A stretch of DNA of 43,018 nucleotides, from NCBI RefSeq assembly GCF_014203545.1, contig NZ_JACHJG010000007.1, forward strand, positions 1 to 43,018. The letters run 5' to 3'. The position numbers and the translations under genes were made by a program. The stretch comes from Streptomyces netropsis. GTDB lineage: Bacteria; Actinomycetota; Actinomycetes; Streptomycetales; Streptomycetaceae. Positions 7,539 through 16,318 of this stretch are shown piece by piece; positions within the stretch are counted from its first letter, which is position 1, and the number at the start of each line of letters is the position of its first letter. The notes under the pieces were generated by a model. That model was not told where the DNA came from. It searched no databases and saw only the letters and a program-made list of their open reading frames with translations.

Positions 7539-9791
7539 ATGGGCGTTGACGGGCGGGACGATCCTCGCGGGGACGAGCATGCGGGTGCGCTTCCGGCGCG
7601 TCATGTGCCCAGCCAACGCGGTCCGTCCGCTGTCGGCCGGTCCGCTCCTGGTCCGGCCGCCGCCGATCCGTCGGTCCCCAGGCAGGGTGGTTCCGGCCCT
7701 ACTGCTTCCGGCCCTGCTGCTTCCAGCCCGGACGCTTCCAGCCCGGCTGCTCCCCGTCGGGAGGCTTCCCACCTGGACGCCTCCAGCCCGGACGGGCGAT
7801 CTGGCATCCGCTCCTCTCGCGGCCGGTCTCGTGGAGCCCCCTCGCACAGGGCCCCTTCTCGTGGCGTTCCGGGACTCGGTGGCGGACGTCGTGGCGCTGC
7901 CGGGCGGGATGGCGGGCAGGGTGGCGCCGACCGTGACGCCGATCGTCGTGATGCCTCCGTCGGCGGTGCTTCGGGCGATGGTTCGGCGGGCGGCTCCGGC
8001 CCCGGGGGAGGTTCCGGAGGCGGTTTCGAGGGGCGCGGCGCATCGGACGGCGACGGTGCCGCCCCTCCGTCGGACACCGAGTTGGTGGCGCGGATGCGCG
8101 CCGGTGACAGTGGCGCGTACGAGGAGCTGTACCGCCGGCACGCGGACGCGATCCGCCGGTACGCCCGCAGTTGCTGCCGTGACGACCACACCGCCGAGGA
8201 CCTCACCAACGAGGTCTTCACCAGCACGTTGCAGGCGGTCCGGGGCGGCGCGGGCCCGGACACGGCGGTGCGCGCGTATCTGCTGACCACCGTCCGGCGG
8301 GTCGCCGCGGCCTGGGGGAAGACGGCCAAGCGGGAGCAGTTGGTCGAGGACTTCGCGGTCTTCGCCTCGTCGGCGGTCCGGGCGTCCAGGGCCTCGGACG
8401 ACGACACGCTCGACCTGGGCGCGGATGTGCGGGCCATGCGCGAGGCCGAGGAGTCCATGGCCGTGCAGGCGTTCCGCAGCCTGCCGGCGCGCTGGCAGAC
8501 GGTGCTGTGGCACACCACGGTCGAGGAGGAGTCGCCGAGCCAGGTAGCTCCGCTGCTCGGGCTGACCGCCAACGCGACGGCGGTGCTCGCCCACCGGGCG
8601 CGCGAGGGCTTGAAGCAGGCCTATCTGCAGGCCCACGTGAGCACGCAGCTGACCTCGGGCGGCGACTGCGCCCGGTACGCGGACCGGCTCGGCGCGTATG
8701 CGCGCGGGGGCCTTCGGCTGCGGGCCGAGCGGGGGCTGCGCAAACATCTGGAGGACTGCGCGAACTGCCGTACGGCGGCGCTGGAGGTCGCGGACGTCAA
8801 CGAACGGCTGCACACGCTGCTGCCGGTCGCGGTCATCGGGTGGTTCGCCGCCGGGTACACGGTCAAGGCCATCGCCGGGCTGGCGGTGGGTGCCGCCGGG
8901 GCCGGTACGGCCGCGGGTGCGGGGGTCGCGACCGCCGCGAGCGGGGGTGCGGCGGGTTCCGGCGCGGGGGGTGCGGCCGCGAGCGAGGGGCTGGGCGTGC
9001 CCGCGAAGATCGGCATCGCCGCCGGGGCGGTGGCCGCGGCGGGTGCCGTGGTCACGTACGCCCTGACGGGCAGTTCCCCCGAGCCACCGGAGAAGCCCCG
9101 CGCCAAGGCATCGGCCGCCCCGGTGTCACCCGCTCCGCAGCCGACACCTACGCCGTCGCCCTCCCCGTCCTCGCCTCCGCCGCCGGACCCGAAGCCCCTG
9201 GCCGCTCCCCCGAAGCCCGTGGTCCCCGCACCGACGCCGCCCTCGGCCCCGCCGCCGTCGCCGGAGCCGAAACGGCCGTCTCCCGCGCCCAGTCCTCCAC
9301 CGCGGCCCTCCCCCACCCCTCCGCCACCGTCGGAGCCCGCCCCGGCGCCCCTCCCCCCGGCCGTCTACCAGGTCAATCAGCTCGCCTACCGCGGTGTCGG
9401 CGACGGTACGAAGCCGGAGGTGCGGCTCCTGGAGAGCAGCTGGCTGTGGCAGCGCTACGGGATGCGGATCGGCGGCACGACGTACCGCCACGGCGTGAGC
9501 GTGCACGCGGCATCGTCGGTGACCATCGACCTGAACCGTTCCTGTACGTCCTACGACGCCATGGTGGGCGTGGACGACATGACCCTCGGTCTCGGCGCGG
9601 TCCGGTTCTCCGTCTACGCGGACGGCCTGCGGCTGTGGAGTTCGGGCGTGGTGCGGGGTGGGGAGGCGGCGGTGCCGGTCCACGCGCCGCTGTCGGGCCA
9701 CCGGACCATCCGGCTGGTCGTCCAACCGCAGTCCCCCGGCGACCGGGTGGCGGTCGCGGACTGGGCGCAGGCCGGTATCAGCTGCGCATAG
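7539..9791 (+). CDS. Sigma-70 family factor fused to zinc-finger anti-sigma, membrane segments and NPCBM-type domain
   Basis: The protein has about 750 residues and a modular layout. Residues 1-175 are a disordered Ser/Pro/Ala/Gly region. Sigma region 2 (about 179-260) contains DHTAEDLTNEVF, and region 4 (about 307-370) contains LPARWQTVLW. A zf-HC2 motif, H-x3-C-x2-C (KHLEDCANC), follows at about 398-406. Two hydrophobic stretches (about 428-462 and 490-512) precede a Pro-rich spacer (about 515-605). A C-terminal domain (about 608-750) resembles NPCBM/NEW2 carbohydrate-binding modules (GTTYRHGVSVHAASS). The order implies a membrane-tethered ECF-like sigma factor whose outer domain senses glycan; sigma factors with such extensions are known in actinobacteria. 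The start ATG 7539 has GGGAG upstream; longer readings do not. How the sigma part is released is not evident. Confidence 0.85.
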   Translation: MGVDGRDDPRGDEHAGALPARHVPSQRGPSAVGRSAPGPAAADPSVPRQGGSGPTASGPAASSPDASSPAAPRREASHLDASSPDGRSGIRSSRGRSRGAPSHRAPSRGVPGLGGGRRGAAGRDGGQGGADRDADRRDASVGGASGDGSAGGSGPGGGSGGGFEGRGASDGDGAAPPSDTELVARMRAGDSGAYEELYRRHADAIRRYARSCCRDDHTAEDLTNEVFTSTLQAVRGGAGPDTAVRAYLLTTVRRVAAAWGKTAKREQLVEDFAVFASSAVRASRASDDDTLDLGADVRAMREAEESMAVQAFRSLPARWQTVLWHTTVEEESPSQVAPLLGLTANATAVLAHRAREGLKQAYLQAHVSTQLTSGGDCARYADRLGAYARGGLRLRAERGLRKHLEDCANCRTAALEVADVNERLHTLLPVAVIGWFAAGYTVKAIAGLAVGAAGAGTAAGAGVATAASGGAAGSGAGGAAASEGLGVPAKIGIAAGAVAAAGAVVTYALTGSSPEPPEKPRAKASAAPVSPAPQPTPTPSPSPSSPPPPDPKPLAAPPKPVVPAPTPPSAPPPSPEPKRPSPAPSPPPRPSPTPPPPSEPAPAPLPPAVYQVNQLAYRGVGDGTKPEVRLLESSWLWQRYGMRIGGTTYRHGVSVHAASSVTIDLNRSCTSYDAMVGVDDMTLGLGAVRFSVYADGLRLWSSGVVRGGEAAVPVHAPLSGHRTIRLVVQPQSPGDRVAVADWAQAGISCA

Positions 9792-10072
9792 CCGCAGGCG
9801 GCGGTACCCGCGGCAGGCGGTGCGGGGACGGCGCAGCCGTAGGTACCGCCCGGGTGGATCCGGCGGTTCCCGGCGCGGGTCGGCGCGGCAGCGCACGGCG
9901 CGACGGCCAAGCGCCGGCCCGCCACGGAAGCCACTGCGGAAAGCCACTACGGAGACCGGCTGGTCACCTGTGTGCGTTCAGCCCCGAAGCGGCCGGGCGT
10001 CGGACCGGTCGGTCCGTACCGACACGTCTGCTCGGGCCCTGCCCGGTCCGCCAGGGCGGCCGGGTCCGCCCC

Positions 10073-12256
10073 TCACAGGCTCGGTCTCGGCACCACGCCG
10101 CCCGCCACCGCCCGCTGCCGGGGCGCCGCCGATCCCGTCCAGCAGGTGCCGCGCCGCGCGAGCAGGCGGCGCAGCCAGATCTCCGTCGAGACCAGCTCCG
10201 CCAGGCCGTCCAGCGGCAGTGCTTCGCCTTCGGCCGCCGCGTGGAGTGCGGCCCGTACGACCCTGGCCTCGATCAGCCCGGCGTCGGCGAGCAGGGGCGC
10301 GGCGAAGAGCTCCATCAGCGGCTCCACGGACGCCCGGAGTCCCGCCCGTGCCGCCGCCGCGTGGGCGGCGTGGGAGGTGGCGCCCCACCCCGGGGGCAGT
10401 TCGCGGACGCCGGAGCCCGCGAGGACGGCGCGCAGGACCGAGGCGCGTGCCCCCGGCTGGACGCGGAGGGCCTCGGGGAGCGCGCGGCAGGCCCGTACGA
10501 CCTGGTTGTCGAGGAAGGGGGCGTGGAGGCGCTGGCTGCGGATCTCCGCGGCCTGTTCGAAGACGCGGTGGTCGGCCGCGTGGCGGGCGAGTGCGGCGGC
10601 GGCGCGGCGTTCGCCGGGGCGTTGCATGAGTCCTGTCGGCCGGACCGCGGCGGCCTGGAGGCGAACCGATACTTCGGCGAGGGCCTCGCCCGTGAGCCAG
10701 CGCGCGGCGGGCCCGGGCCGGCACCAGGTGAGGGCGGCCAGTGAGGCGTCGACGGCACCGACGGCGCCTCCCGTGGCCGCCTCGTCGGCCTGGTGCGACC
10801 CGGCGAAGCCGGGGCGGAGCAGACGGCCGGCGAGCTCCTCCAGGCCTTCGCGGTAGGACGTGCGGGCCAGTCGGCGGGCGGCGCGGTAGACGGTGAAGGG
10901 CACGAAGAGGGACTGCGCGGTGGACCCGTCGGCGCGTGCGAGGGCCGAGACGGGTCTCAGGAGGTGGCGCCGCCGCCGGTCCATCAGCAGATCGGCCAGG
11001 CGGGCGGGGTGCGCGTCCAGCACCTGGCGGGCGCCGTGGCCGACGAGGTGGTCCGCGCTGCCCGCCGCCAGCCGGTGCCGGTGCCGCTCGGCGGTGACGA
11101 GGGCGGGGCCGGGTTCGTCGGTGAGCGGGCCGCTGCTCAGGTCGGCGTACGGGAGGGCTTCCGTGCCCGCCGCGACGACGACGTGGCGGAGCCGGGGGTT
11201 GGCGGCGATGGCGTGGGCGCGGGCGAGCTCGGCCTCACGCGGCCGGCCGGCCTCCGCGGCGAGGTCGTTGAAGGTCACGGCGAGCAGCCGCTCGCCCGCG
11301 CCCGAGCCGAGGCCCGGGGGCGTGCCGGGCATGCCGGGCAGCCCGGCGGCGAGCAGCGCCAGCGTCGCGGAGGCGCTGCCGCCGGAGAGGTCGGCGCCGA
11401 TCCCGGCGGCCGGGGCGCCGCGCGCGGCGCGGCGCTGCGCGGGCCCCATGCCGGGTACGGGGCCGGGGTCGAGGTCTCCGAAGCCGTGCTCCGGTGCGTG
11501 GCGAGGGGCGGCGAGCCGGGTCCGTACGGCCTCGACGAGGGCGTCCCGTACGCCCTCGACCGCTCGGTCGGCGGCGAGTTGGGGTGCGGCGACGGCGAGG
11601 GAGGCCATGGGTTCGTAGCCGGAGATGTCCCGGGCGCCGTCGCGCAGGATCAGCGCGTGGCCGGGCGGTACGCGGCGGACCCCTCTGTAGGGGGTGCTGT
11701 CGCCCAGGGCTTCGGGTGAGTCGGGGAGGGCGAGCAGTGCGGCGAGGTGGCCGACGTCGAGCTGTGCCTCGATGAGGTCGGCGAGGGGCAGGGCGGCGGT
11801 GGCGTAGGCCGTGCCGCCGGCCCAGGCGGTGTGGAAGACGGGCCGGGCGCCGGCCAGGTCCCCGGCGATGGTGACGCGCCGGCCGACCTGGGCGACGGCG
11901 GTGTAGCTGCCGGGCCAGGCGGTGAGGTGTCTCAGGGCGCCGCCGCGGGCGGCGAGGAGGCCCACGCGCAGCTCCTCGTCACTCGCGCCGCAGCGGCCCA
12001 GGACGGCGAGGCGGGTGGCGGGGTCGTCCCGGACGACGCGCACCTCGTCGGGTCTCCAGTCGCCGACGGCCCAGAGGGGGCCGGGGTCGCCCCACAGCAG
12101 CTGGGCGCCGACGGGGTGGACCATGGGCGTACCCGGGCCGTCGGGGCGATCGGGGCGGCTGGAATGATCAAGGCCCGGGGAATCGATGCCGGAGTACGCG
12201 GCGGCGCGCGGACCGGTCCCGGCGGCGGTGCTGCTCCACCCCACCAACCAGCGCAT
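10073..12256 (-). CDS. Asparagine-synthetase-like protein with degenerate active sites
   Basis: The 727-residue protein has the two-part layout of class B asparagine synthetases and lasso-peptide cyclases: an N-terminal glutaminase-like fold (about 1-220) and an ATP-pyrophosphatase-like half (about 280-680). Key residues are missing. The residue after the initiator Met is Arg, not the catalytic Cys of glutaminases. The P-loop reads SGGSAS instead of SGG-x-DS, and the later acidic GGDE motif reads GHGARQ. It may therefore be a non-catalytic or redirected relative. No precursor peptide, leader peptidase or recognition protein lies nearby, so a lasso cluster is not supported. The start is ATG 12256, with GGAGG five bases upstream; GTG 12268 overlaps that site. 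It is convergent with the sigma fusion. Confidence 0.8.
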   Translation of the reverse strand: MRWLVGWSSTAAGTGPRAAAYSGIDSPGLDHSSRPDRPDGPGTPMVHPVGAQLLWGDPGPLWAVGDWRPDEVRVVRDDPATRLAVLGRCGASDEELRVGLLAARGGALRHLTAWPGSYTAVAQVGRRVTIAGDLAGARPVFHTAWAGGTAYATAALPLADLIEAQLDVGHLAALLALPDSPEALGDSTPYRGVRRVPPGHALILRDGARDISGYEPMASLAVAAPQLAADRAVEGVRDALVEAVRTRLAAPRHAPEHGFGDLDPGPVPGMGPAQRRAARGAPAAGIGADLSGGSASATLALLAAGLPGMPGTPPGLGSGAGERLLAVTFNDLAAEAGRPREAELARAHAIAANPRLRHVVVAAGTEALPYADLSSGPLTDEPGPALVTAERHRHRLAAGSADHLVGHGARQVLDAHPARLADLLMDRRRRHLLRPVSALARADGSTAQSLFVPFTVYRAARRLARTSYREGLEELAGRLLRPGFAGSHQADEAATGGAVGAVDASLAALTWCRPGPAARWLTGEALAEVSVRLQAAAVRPTGLMQRPGERRAAAALARHAADHRVFEQAAEIRSQRLHAPFLDNQVVRACRALPEALRVQPGARASVLRAVLAGSGVRELPPGWGATSHAAHAAAARAGLRASVEPLMELFAAPLLADAGLIEARVVRAALHAAAEGEALPLDGLAELVSTEIWLRRLLARRGTCWTGSAAPRQRAVAGGVVPRPSL

Positions 12257-13019
12257 TGCCGCCTCCACAGGCTGTGGACAAACAACCGACAGCAGTCATC
12301 ATGCACAGTGAGCCACTGGTTGCGACATCGAAACAGGCAACACATCGGTCGCGTTCCGTCCCTCAACTCGCCTGATAGCAGGGTGAAGTGGCGTGCCGAA
12401 GCCTCGCTCGTAGCGTGCATGCGGATTCATGCTGCCACGGGCGACTGACACCGGCCGGGATCGACTTCCCGGACTTGGGTGGCGTGGCGGGCCGGGGCGC
12501 ACGGCGGGGGGCGACGGGCCGGTGCGAGGCACGCGGGCCGGGGTGGGCGACATCCGGCACGCACGCGTGGATGCCCGGAACGCCCTTACGCACGCGTGGA
12601 GTTAGCACTGCCCCGTATCGCGAGGGCGCCATGACGCGTACGCCGTCCCGGTGGCATCACGCGCGGCCACGGAAGCCTCAACGGCCGGGCATACGCTCGA
12701 ATCAGGCCAAACTCCGGCCGTCCGCTTCAAGGGGGCGCACTCGCGCAGTGCTTCCGCCCGTACGTCCCTGAACGTCACAGTCCGGGAGGCGCTGACCGCC
12801 TCCCGGACCGTTCCGCCGCCCGCGGGGAATGAGGCGGCGGCTTCCCCCAGCCCACTGGATCCAGTACAGCGGGCCAACCCACGCATGTTCCATGGAAGCG
12901 CTCCCGCAATGGCCCGGACCAGAGCGCACGGGTGGGCGCACGGCCACACACAACCGGAGCACGTGCCCCTCAATGCACGTACATGCGGACCAGAATCTCG
13001 CCATCCGGGACAACGCCCC
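12257..13019. other. Long non-coding interval upstream of the sporulation gene
   Basis: About 760 bases separate the divergent asparagine-synthetase-like and sporulation genes. The open frames here lack ribosome sites and protein-like composition, so I call none. The interval holds the 13-bp direct repeats listed separately and may carry long-range control of the sporulation gene or an unseen small RNA. Confidence 0.5.
12559..12600. repeat. 13-bp direct repeats in the sporulation-gene upstream region
   Basis: ACGCACGCGTGGA occurs at 12559-12571 and again, identical, at 12588-12600, a 29-bp period (nearly three helical turns). The placement of the two sites would suit a regulator binding on one face of DNA. 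The factor is unknown. Confidence 0.6.
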
Positions 13020-13048
13020 TTAACGGTAGGGATGCGGGGAACTACGCT
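13020..13048 (+). promoter_or_regulatory. Candidate promoter of the sporulation-associated gene
   Basis: TTAACG (13020-13025) and TACGCT (13043-13048) are separated by 17 bases and lie about 60 bases before the ATG at 13109. Both hexamers are partial matches to housekeeping promoter consensus. Confidence 0.45.
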
Positions 13049-13108
13049 GGGTTTACGAATGCCCCGTGCCTATGCCGGGGCGGGCGTCGCTGTTGTCGAG
13101 GGGTGCGC

Positions 13109-14617
13109 ATGTCCAGGGAGCCACGCGGGCCGAACGAGAAGCTGGGCACCGTCCTCGCCCTCGCAGGGATCAGCAACGCCGGTCTCGCGCGCAGGGTCAA
13201 CGACCTCGGTGCGCAGCGGGGATTGACGCTTCGCTACGACAAGACGTCGGTCGCCAGGTGGGTTTCCAAGGGAATGGTGCCGCAGGGCGCCGCGCCGCAC
13301 CTGATCGCCGCCGCGATCGCCGGCAAGCTCGGCCGCCCGGTGCCGCTGCACGAGATCGGGCTCGCGGACGCCGATCCCGCGCCCGAGGTCGGGCTCTCCT
13401 TTCCGCGCGATGTCGGCCAGGCGGTGCGCTCCGCCACGGAGCTCTACAGGCTGGATCTCGCCGGTCGGCGCGGTGGAGGGGGTATTTGGCAGAGCCTGGC
13501 GGGATCGTTCGCCGTCAGCGCGTACGCCACGCCCGCGTCCCGCTGGCTGATATCCCCCACCGACGCCTCGGTCGCACGCGAGGCCCCGGCCGCGGCCAAG
13601 GACGGTGAGCCGTCCGCGAACGGCACCGGAAGCACCAACGGCAACGGCACCTCGGGGGGCGGCGGCCACGGCGGCGGCGGCACGGACGGCGGTTTACCCC
13701 AGCGGGTGGGCCACAGCGACGTGGCCAAGCTGCGGGAGGCGGCGGACGACGCCCGCCGGTGGGACTCCAAGTACGGCGGCGGTGACTGGCGTTCGTCGAT
13801 GGTGCCCGAGTGCCTGCGGGTGGACGCGGCGCCCCTGCTGCTCGGTTCGTACAGCGACGAGGTGGGGCGCGCCCTGTTCGGGGCCACCGCCGAACTGACC
13901 CGGCTCGCCGGGTGGATGGCCTTCGACACGGGCCAGCAGGAGGCCGCGCAGCGCTACTACATCCAGGCGCTGCGGCTGGCCCGCGCGGCCGCCGACGTGC
14001 CGCTGGGCGGCTATGTGCTGGCCTCGATGAGCCTCCAGGCCACGTACCGCGGCTTCGCCGACGAGGGCGTGGACCTCGCCCAGGCGGCCCTGGAGCGCAA
14101 CCGCGGTCTGGCCACCGCCCGCACGATGAGCTTCTTCCGTCTGGTCGAGGCGCGCGCCCAGGCGAAGGCGGGGGACGCCCAGGCCTGCGCGGCCGCGCTC
14201 AAGGCCGCGGAGGGATGGCTGGAGCGGGCGCGCTCGGGCGACGCCGACCCGCCCTGGCTGGACTTCCACTCCCAGGAGCGCTTCGCGGCCGACGCCGCCG
14301 AGTGCTACCGCGATCTGCGGATGCCCCGGCAGGTCCAGCGCTTCACCGAGCAGGCGCTGGCCCGGCCGACGGAGGAGTTCGTGCGCTCGCACGGGCTGCG
14401 GCTGGTGGTGTCGGCGGTCGCGGAGCTGGAATCGGGCAATCTGGACGCGGCATGCGCGGCGGGCACGCGGGCGGTGGAGGTCGCGGGGCGGATCTCCTCG
14501 GCGCGGACGACCGAGTACGTACGGGACCTGCTGCACCGGCTGGAGCCGTACGGGGACGAGCCGCGGGTCGTCGAGCTGCGGGAGCGGGCGCGGCCGCTGC
14601 TGGTGGCGCCGGCGTGA
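13109..14617 (+). CDS. Sporulation-associated helix-turn-helix protein (ORF1590-like)
   Basis: The 502-residue protein begins MSREPRGPNEKLGTVLALAG. Its N-terminal helix-turn-helix region (about 10-75) includes ISNAGLARRVNDLG and DKTSVARWVSKG. A Gly/Asn/Ser-rich linker (about 170-205) leads to an all-helical C-terminal half resembling tetratricopeptide repeats (AQRYYIQALRLAR, FTEQALARP). It resembles the ORF1590 sporulation protein of S. griseus and, by recalled synteny, SCO4114. ORF1590 was described as making a long form with the helix-turn-helix and a shorter form from an internal start; here ATG 13275 (MVPQGAA) could play that part. GAGGGG precedes the chosen ATG. Its molecular action is unknown; a role in aerial-hypha sporulation is inferred from relatives. 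Confidence 0.8.
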   Translation: MSREPRGPNEKLGTVLALAGISNAGLARRVNDLGAQRGLTLRYDKTSVARWVSKGMVPQGAAPHLIAAAIAGKLGRPVPLHEIGLADADPAPEVGLSFPRDVGQAVRSATELYRLDLAGRRGGGGIWQSLAGSFAVSAYATPASRWLISPTDASVAREAPAAAKDGEPSANGTGSTNGNGTSGGGGHGGGGTDGGLPQRVGHSDVAKLREAADDARRWDSKYGGGDWRSSMVPECLRVDAAPLLLGSYSDEVGRALFGATAELTRLAGWMAFDTGQQEAAQRYYIQALRLARAAADVPLGGYVLASMSLQATYRGFADEGVDLAQAALERNRGLATARTMSFFRLVEARAQAKAGDAQACAAALKAAEGWLERARSGDADPPWLDFHSQERFAADAAECYRDLRMPRQVQRFTEQALARPTEEFVRSHGLRLVVSAVAELESGNLDAACAAGTRAVEVAGRISSARTTEYVRDLLHRLEPYGDEPRVVELRERARPLLVAPA

Positions 14618-14700
14618 CGGTGGCGGTGCGGGCTCTGTGGTCCGCTCCCCGCTGCGCGGTGGTGTCCTCCGGGCGGGCTGAACGGCTGAGCCCAGCCCGA

Positions 14701-14809
14701 TCAAGCCCCTGGGGGCACCCCCAGCGGTAGCTGGGGGAGATTGAGGACGCGCCCGCAGGGTGCCCGCCGGCGGCAACACGGCCCGCAGCCGGAGATCCGC
14801 CGGACAGGC
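14701..14809 (+). repeat. Dispersed intergenic repeat, copy A, with terminator-like hairpin
   Basis: A stem CCCCCAGC-GGTA-GCTGGGGG (14718-14737) follows the sporulation gene by about 100 bases and may end its transcript. The next block (14741-14809), starting TTGAGGACGCGCCCGCAGGG, is nearly identical to the reverse complement of 38803-38877. Similar modules are frequent between genes in Streptomyces genomes, as I recall them. Confidence 0.75.
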
Positions 14810-14969
14810 AAGGGCATTCCTGGCAATCCCCGCTGGTGAAGCCCCCCATCCGCTCGGGTTTCGAGCCGTTGTCAGTGGCGCAGGTCATGATGGGGACCGT
14901 GGGTGAGGCGCTGAGGGGTGCCGAGTGTTCCGGTGCCGGCTGTTCCGGGGAGCGCGGGGAGGTGACGTG

Positions 14970-16178
14970 GTGACGGCGTACGACTGCGATGTGCTGGTGG
15001 TCGGGGGCGGGATCGTGGGGCTGTCCACGGCGTACGCGATCACGCGGGCTGCGCCCGGCACGAAGGTCATCGTGCTGGAGAAGGAGTCCGGGCCCGCGCG
15101 GCACCAGACCGGGCGCAACAGCGGAGTGATCCACAGCGGGATCTATTACCGCCCGGGGTCGTTCAAGGCGCGGTTCGCGGTGCAGGGCGCGGCGGAGATG
15201 GTGAAGTTCTGCGCCGAGTACGACCTGCCGCACGAGGTGACCGGCAAGCTGATCGTCGCCACGGACCACGCGGAGCTGCCGAGGCTGCACGCCCTGGCCC
15301 AGCGCGGCCGGGAGAACGGCATCCCGGTGCGGGAGCTGGGCCGCGCCCAGATAGCGGAGTACGAGCCGCGGGTACGCGGCATCGGCGCCATCCACGTCGG
15401 CACGACGGGCGTGTGCGACTACGGCGCGGTGGCCGCCCGGCTCGCCGGCCTGGCGGAGGACGCCGGGGCGTCGGTGCGGTTCGGGGCCGAGGTGCGGATC
15501 ATCGGGCGGCGCCCCGGGGCGGTCGCGGTGCGTACGGCCGGGGACGAGGTGCTGCGCGCCCGAGTGCTGGTTAATTGCGCGGGCCTCTACAGCGACCGCG
15601 TGGCCCGGCTGGCGGGCGACGACCCGGGCATGCGGATCGTCCCCTTCCGCGGTGAGTACTTCGAGCTGGCCCCGTCCCGCGCCGACCTGGTGCGCGGTCT
15701 GGTCTATCCCGTCCCGGACCCGGCGTTCCCCTTCCTCGGCGTCCATCTCACCCGCGGCATCGACGGCACCGTCCACCTGGGGCCGAACGCGGTCCCGGCG
15801 CTGGCCCGCGAGGGGTACGCCCGGGGGACCGTGCACCCCGGCGAGCTGGCGGGGACCCTGGCCTACCCCGGGTCCTGGCGCATAGCCCGCCGCCACTGGC
15901 GGTACGGCGCGGGCGAGGTGCGACGCTCGCTGTCCAAGCGCGCCTTCGCGAACGAGGTGCGCAGGCTGCTGCCGGACGTGACCGAGGCCGACCTGATACC
16001 GGCCCCGGCGGGGGTGCGCGCCCAGGCGGTCCTGCGGGACGGCACGCTGGTGGACGACTTCCTGTTCGCGGAGTCGCACCGGATGGTGCACGTATTGAAC
16101 GCACCCTCTCCGGCGGCGACGGCGTCGCTGCCGATCGGCCGGGAGGTAGCCCGGAGGGCGCTGGCGGCGATGGGGTGA
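14970..16178 (+). CDS. lhgO: L-2-hydroxyglutarate oxidase-like FAD enzyme (DAO family)
   Basis: The 402-residue protein opens with an FAD Rossmann motif (VLVVGGGIVGLSTAYAI, about 8-24) followed by the HQTGRNSGVIHSGIYY signature (about 47-62) characteristic of LhgO/YgaF enzymes. Later segments include VLVNCAGLYSD and a C-terminal end reading NAPSPAATASLPIG. The family oxidises L-2-hydroxyglutarate to 2-oxoglutarate, repairing a side product of central metabolism and passing electrons to quinone. The length matches the family. GTG 14970 is chosen because GGGGAGG (14956-14962) is 7 bases upstream; the adjacent GTG 14967 is nearly as good. No related metabolic genes are adjacent. Confidence 0.85.
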   Translation: MTAYDCDVLVVGGGIVGLSTAYAITRAAPGTKVIVLEKESGPARHQTGRNSGVIHSGIYYRPGSFKARFAVQGAAEMVKFCAEYDLPHEVTGKLIVATDHAELPRLHALAQRGRENGIPVRELGRAQIAEYEPRVRGIGAIHVGTTGVCDYGAVAARLAGLAEDAGASVRFGAEVRIIGRRPGAVAVRTAGDEVLRARVLVNCAGLYSDRVARLAGDDPGMRIVPFRGEYFELAPSRADLVRGLVYPVPDPAFPFLGVHLTRGIDGTVHLGPNAVPALAREGYARGTVHPGELAGTLAYPGSWRIARRHWRYGAGEVRRSLSKRAFANEVRRLLPDVTEADLIPAPAGVRAQAVLRDGTLVDDFLFAESHRMVHVLNAPSPAATASLPIGREVARRALAAMG

Positions 16179-16303
16179 GAATTGACCGTCGGGCTGGTCA
16201 TCAGTGGCCCCCGCCGGGTGGCCCGCGCGGTGAGAATCCTTGACCCCACCGCCCCCTGACTCCCCCCTGTCCTCACCCTTTCCGCCGTCCGCCCCACCCC
16301 CCG

Positions 16304-16309
16304 TAGAAT
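16304..16309 (+). promoter_or_regulatory. -10 element of trmB, near-leaderless
   Basis: TAGAAT lies 9 bases before the GTG start at 16319. No ribosome site lies between, so the message is probably leaderless or nearly so, which is common in Streptomyces. No clear -35 is seen. Confidence 0.5.
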
Positions 16310-16318
16310 CGAACCACT

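Noticed and set aside
7185..8813. 542-codon frame antisense to the sigma fusion
   Set aside because: It is the antisense shadow of a Ser/Pro/Gly-rich coding region in high-GC DNA, rich in Arg, with no domain and no ribosome site.
10073..12256. Lasso-peptide biosynthetic cluster
   Set aside because: Only the cyclase-like gene is present; no precursor peptide, RRE protein or leader peptidase is nearby, and the catalytic motifs are altered.
12602..13226. Several overlapping frames in the gap before the sporulation gene
   Set aside because: They overlap on both strands, have no ribosome sites and show no protein family pattern.
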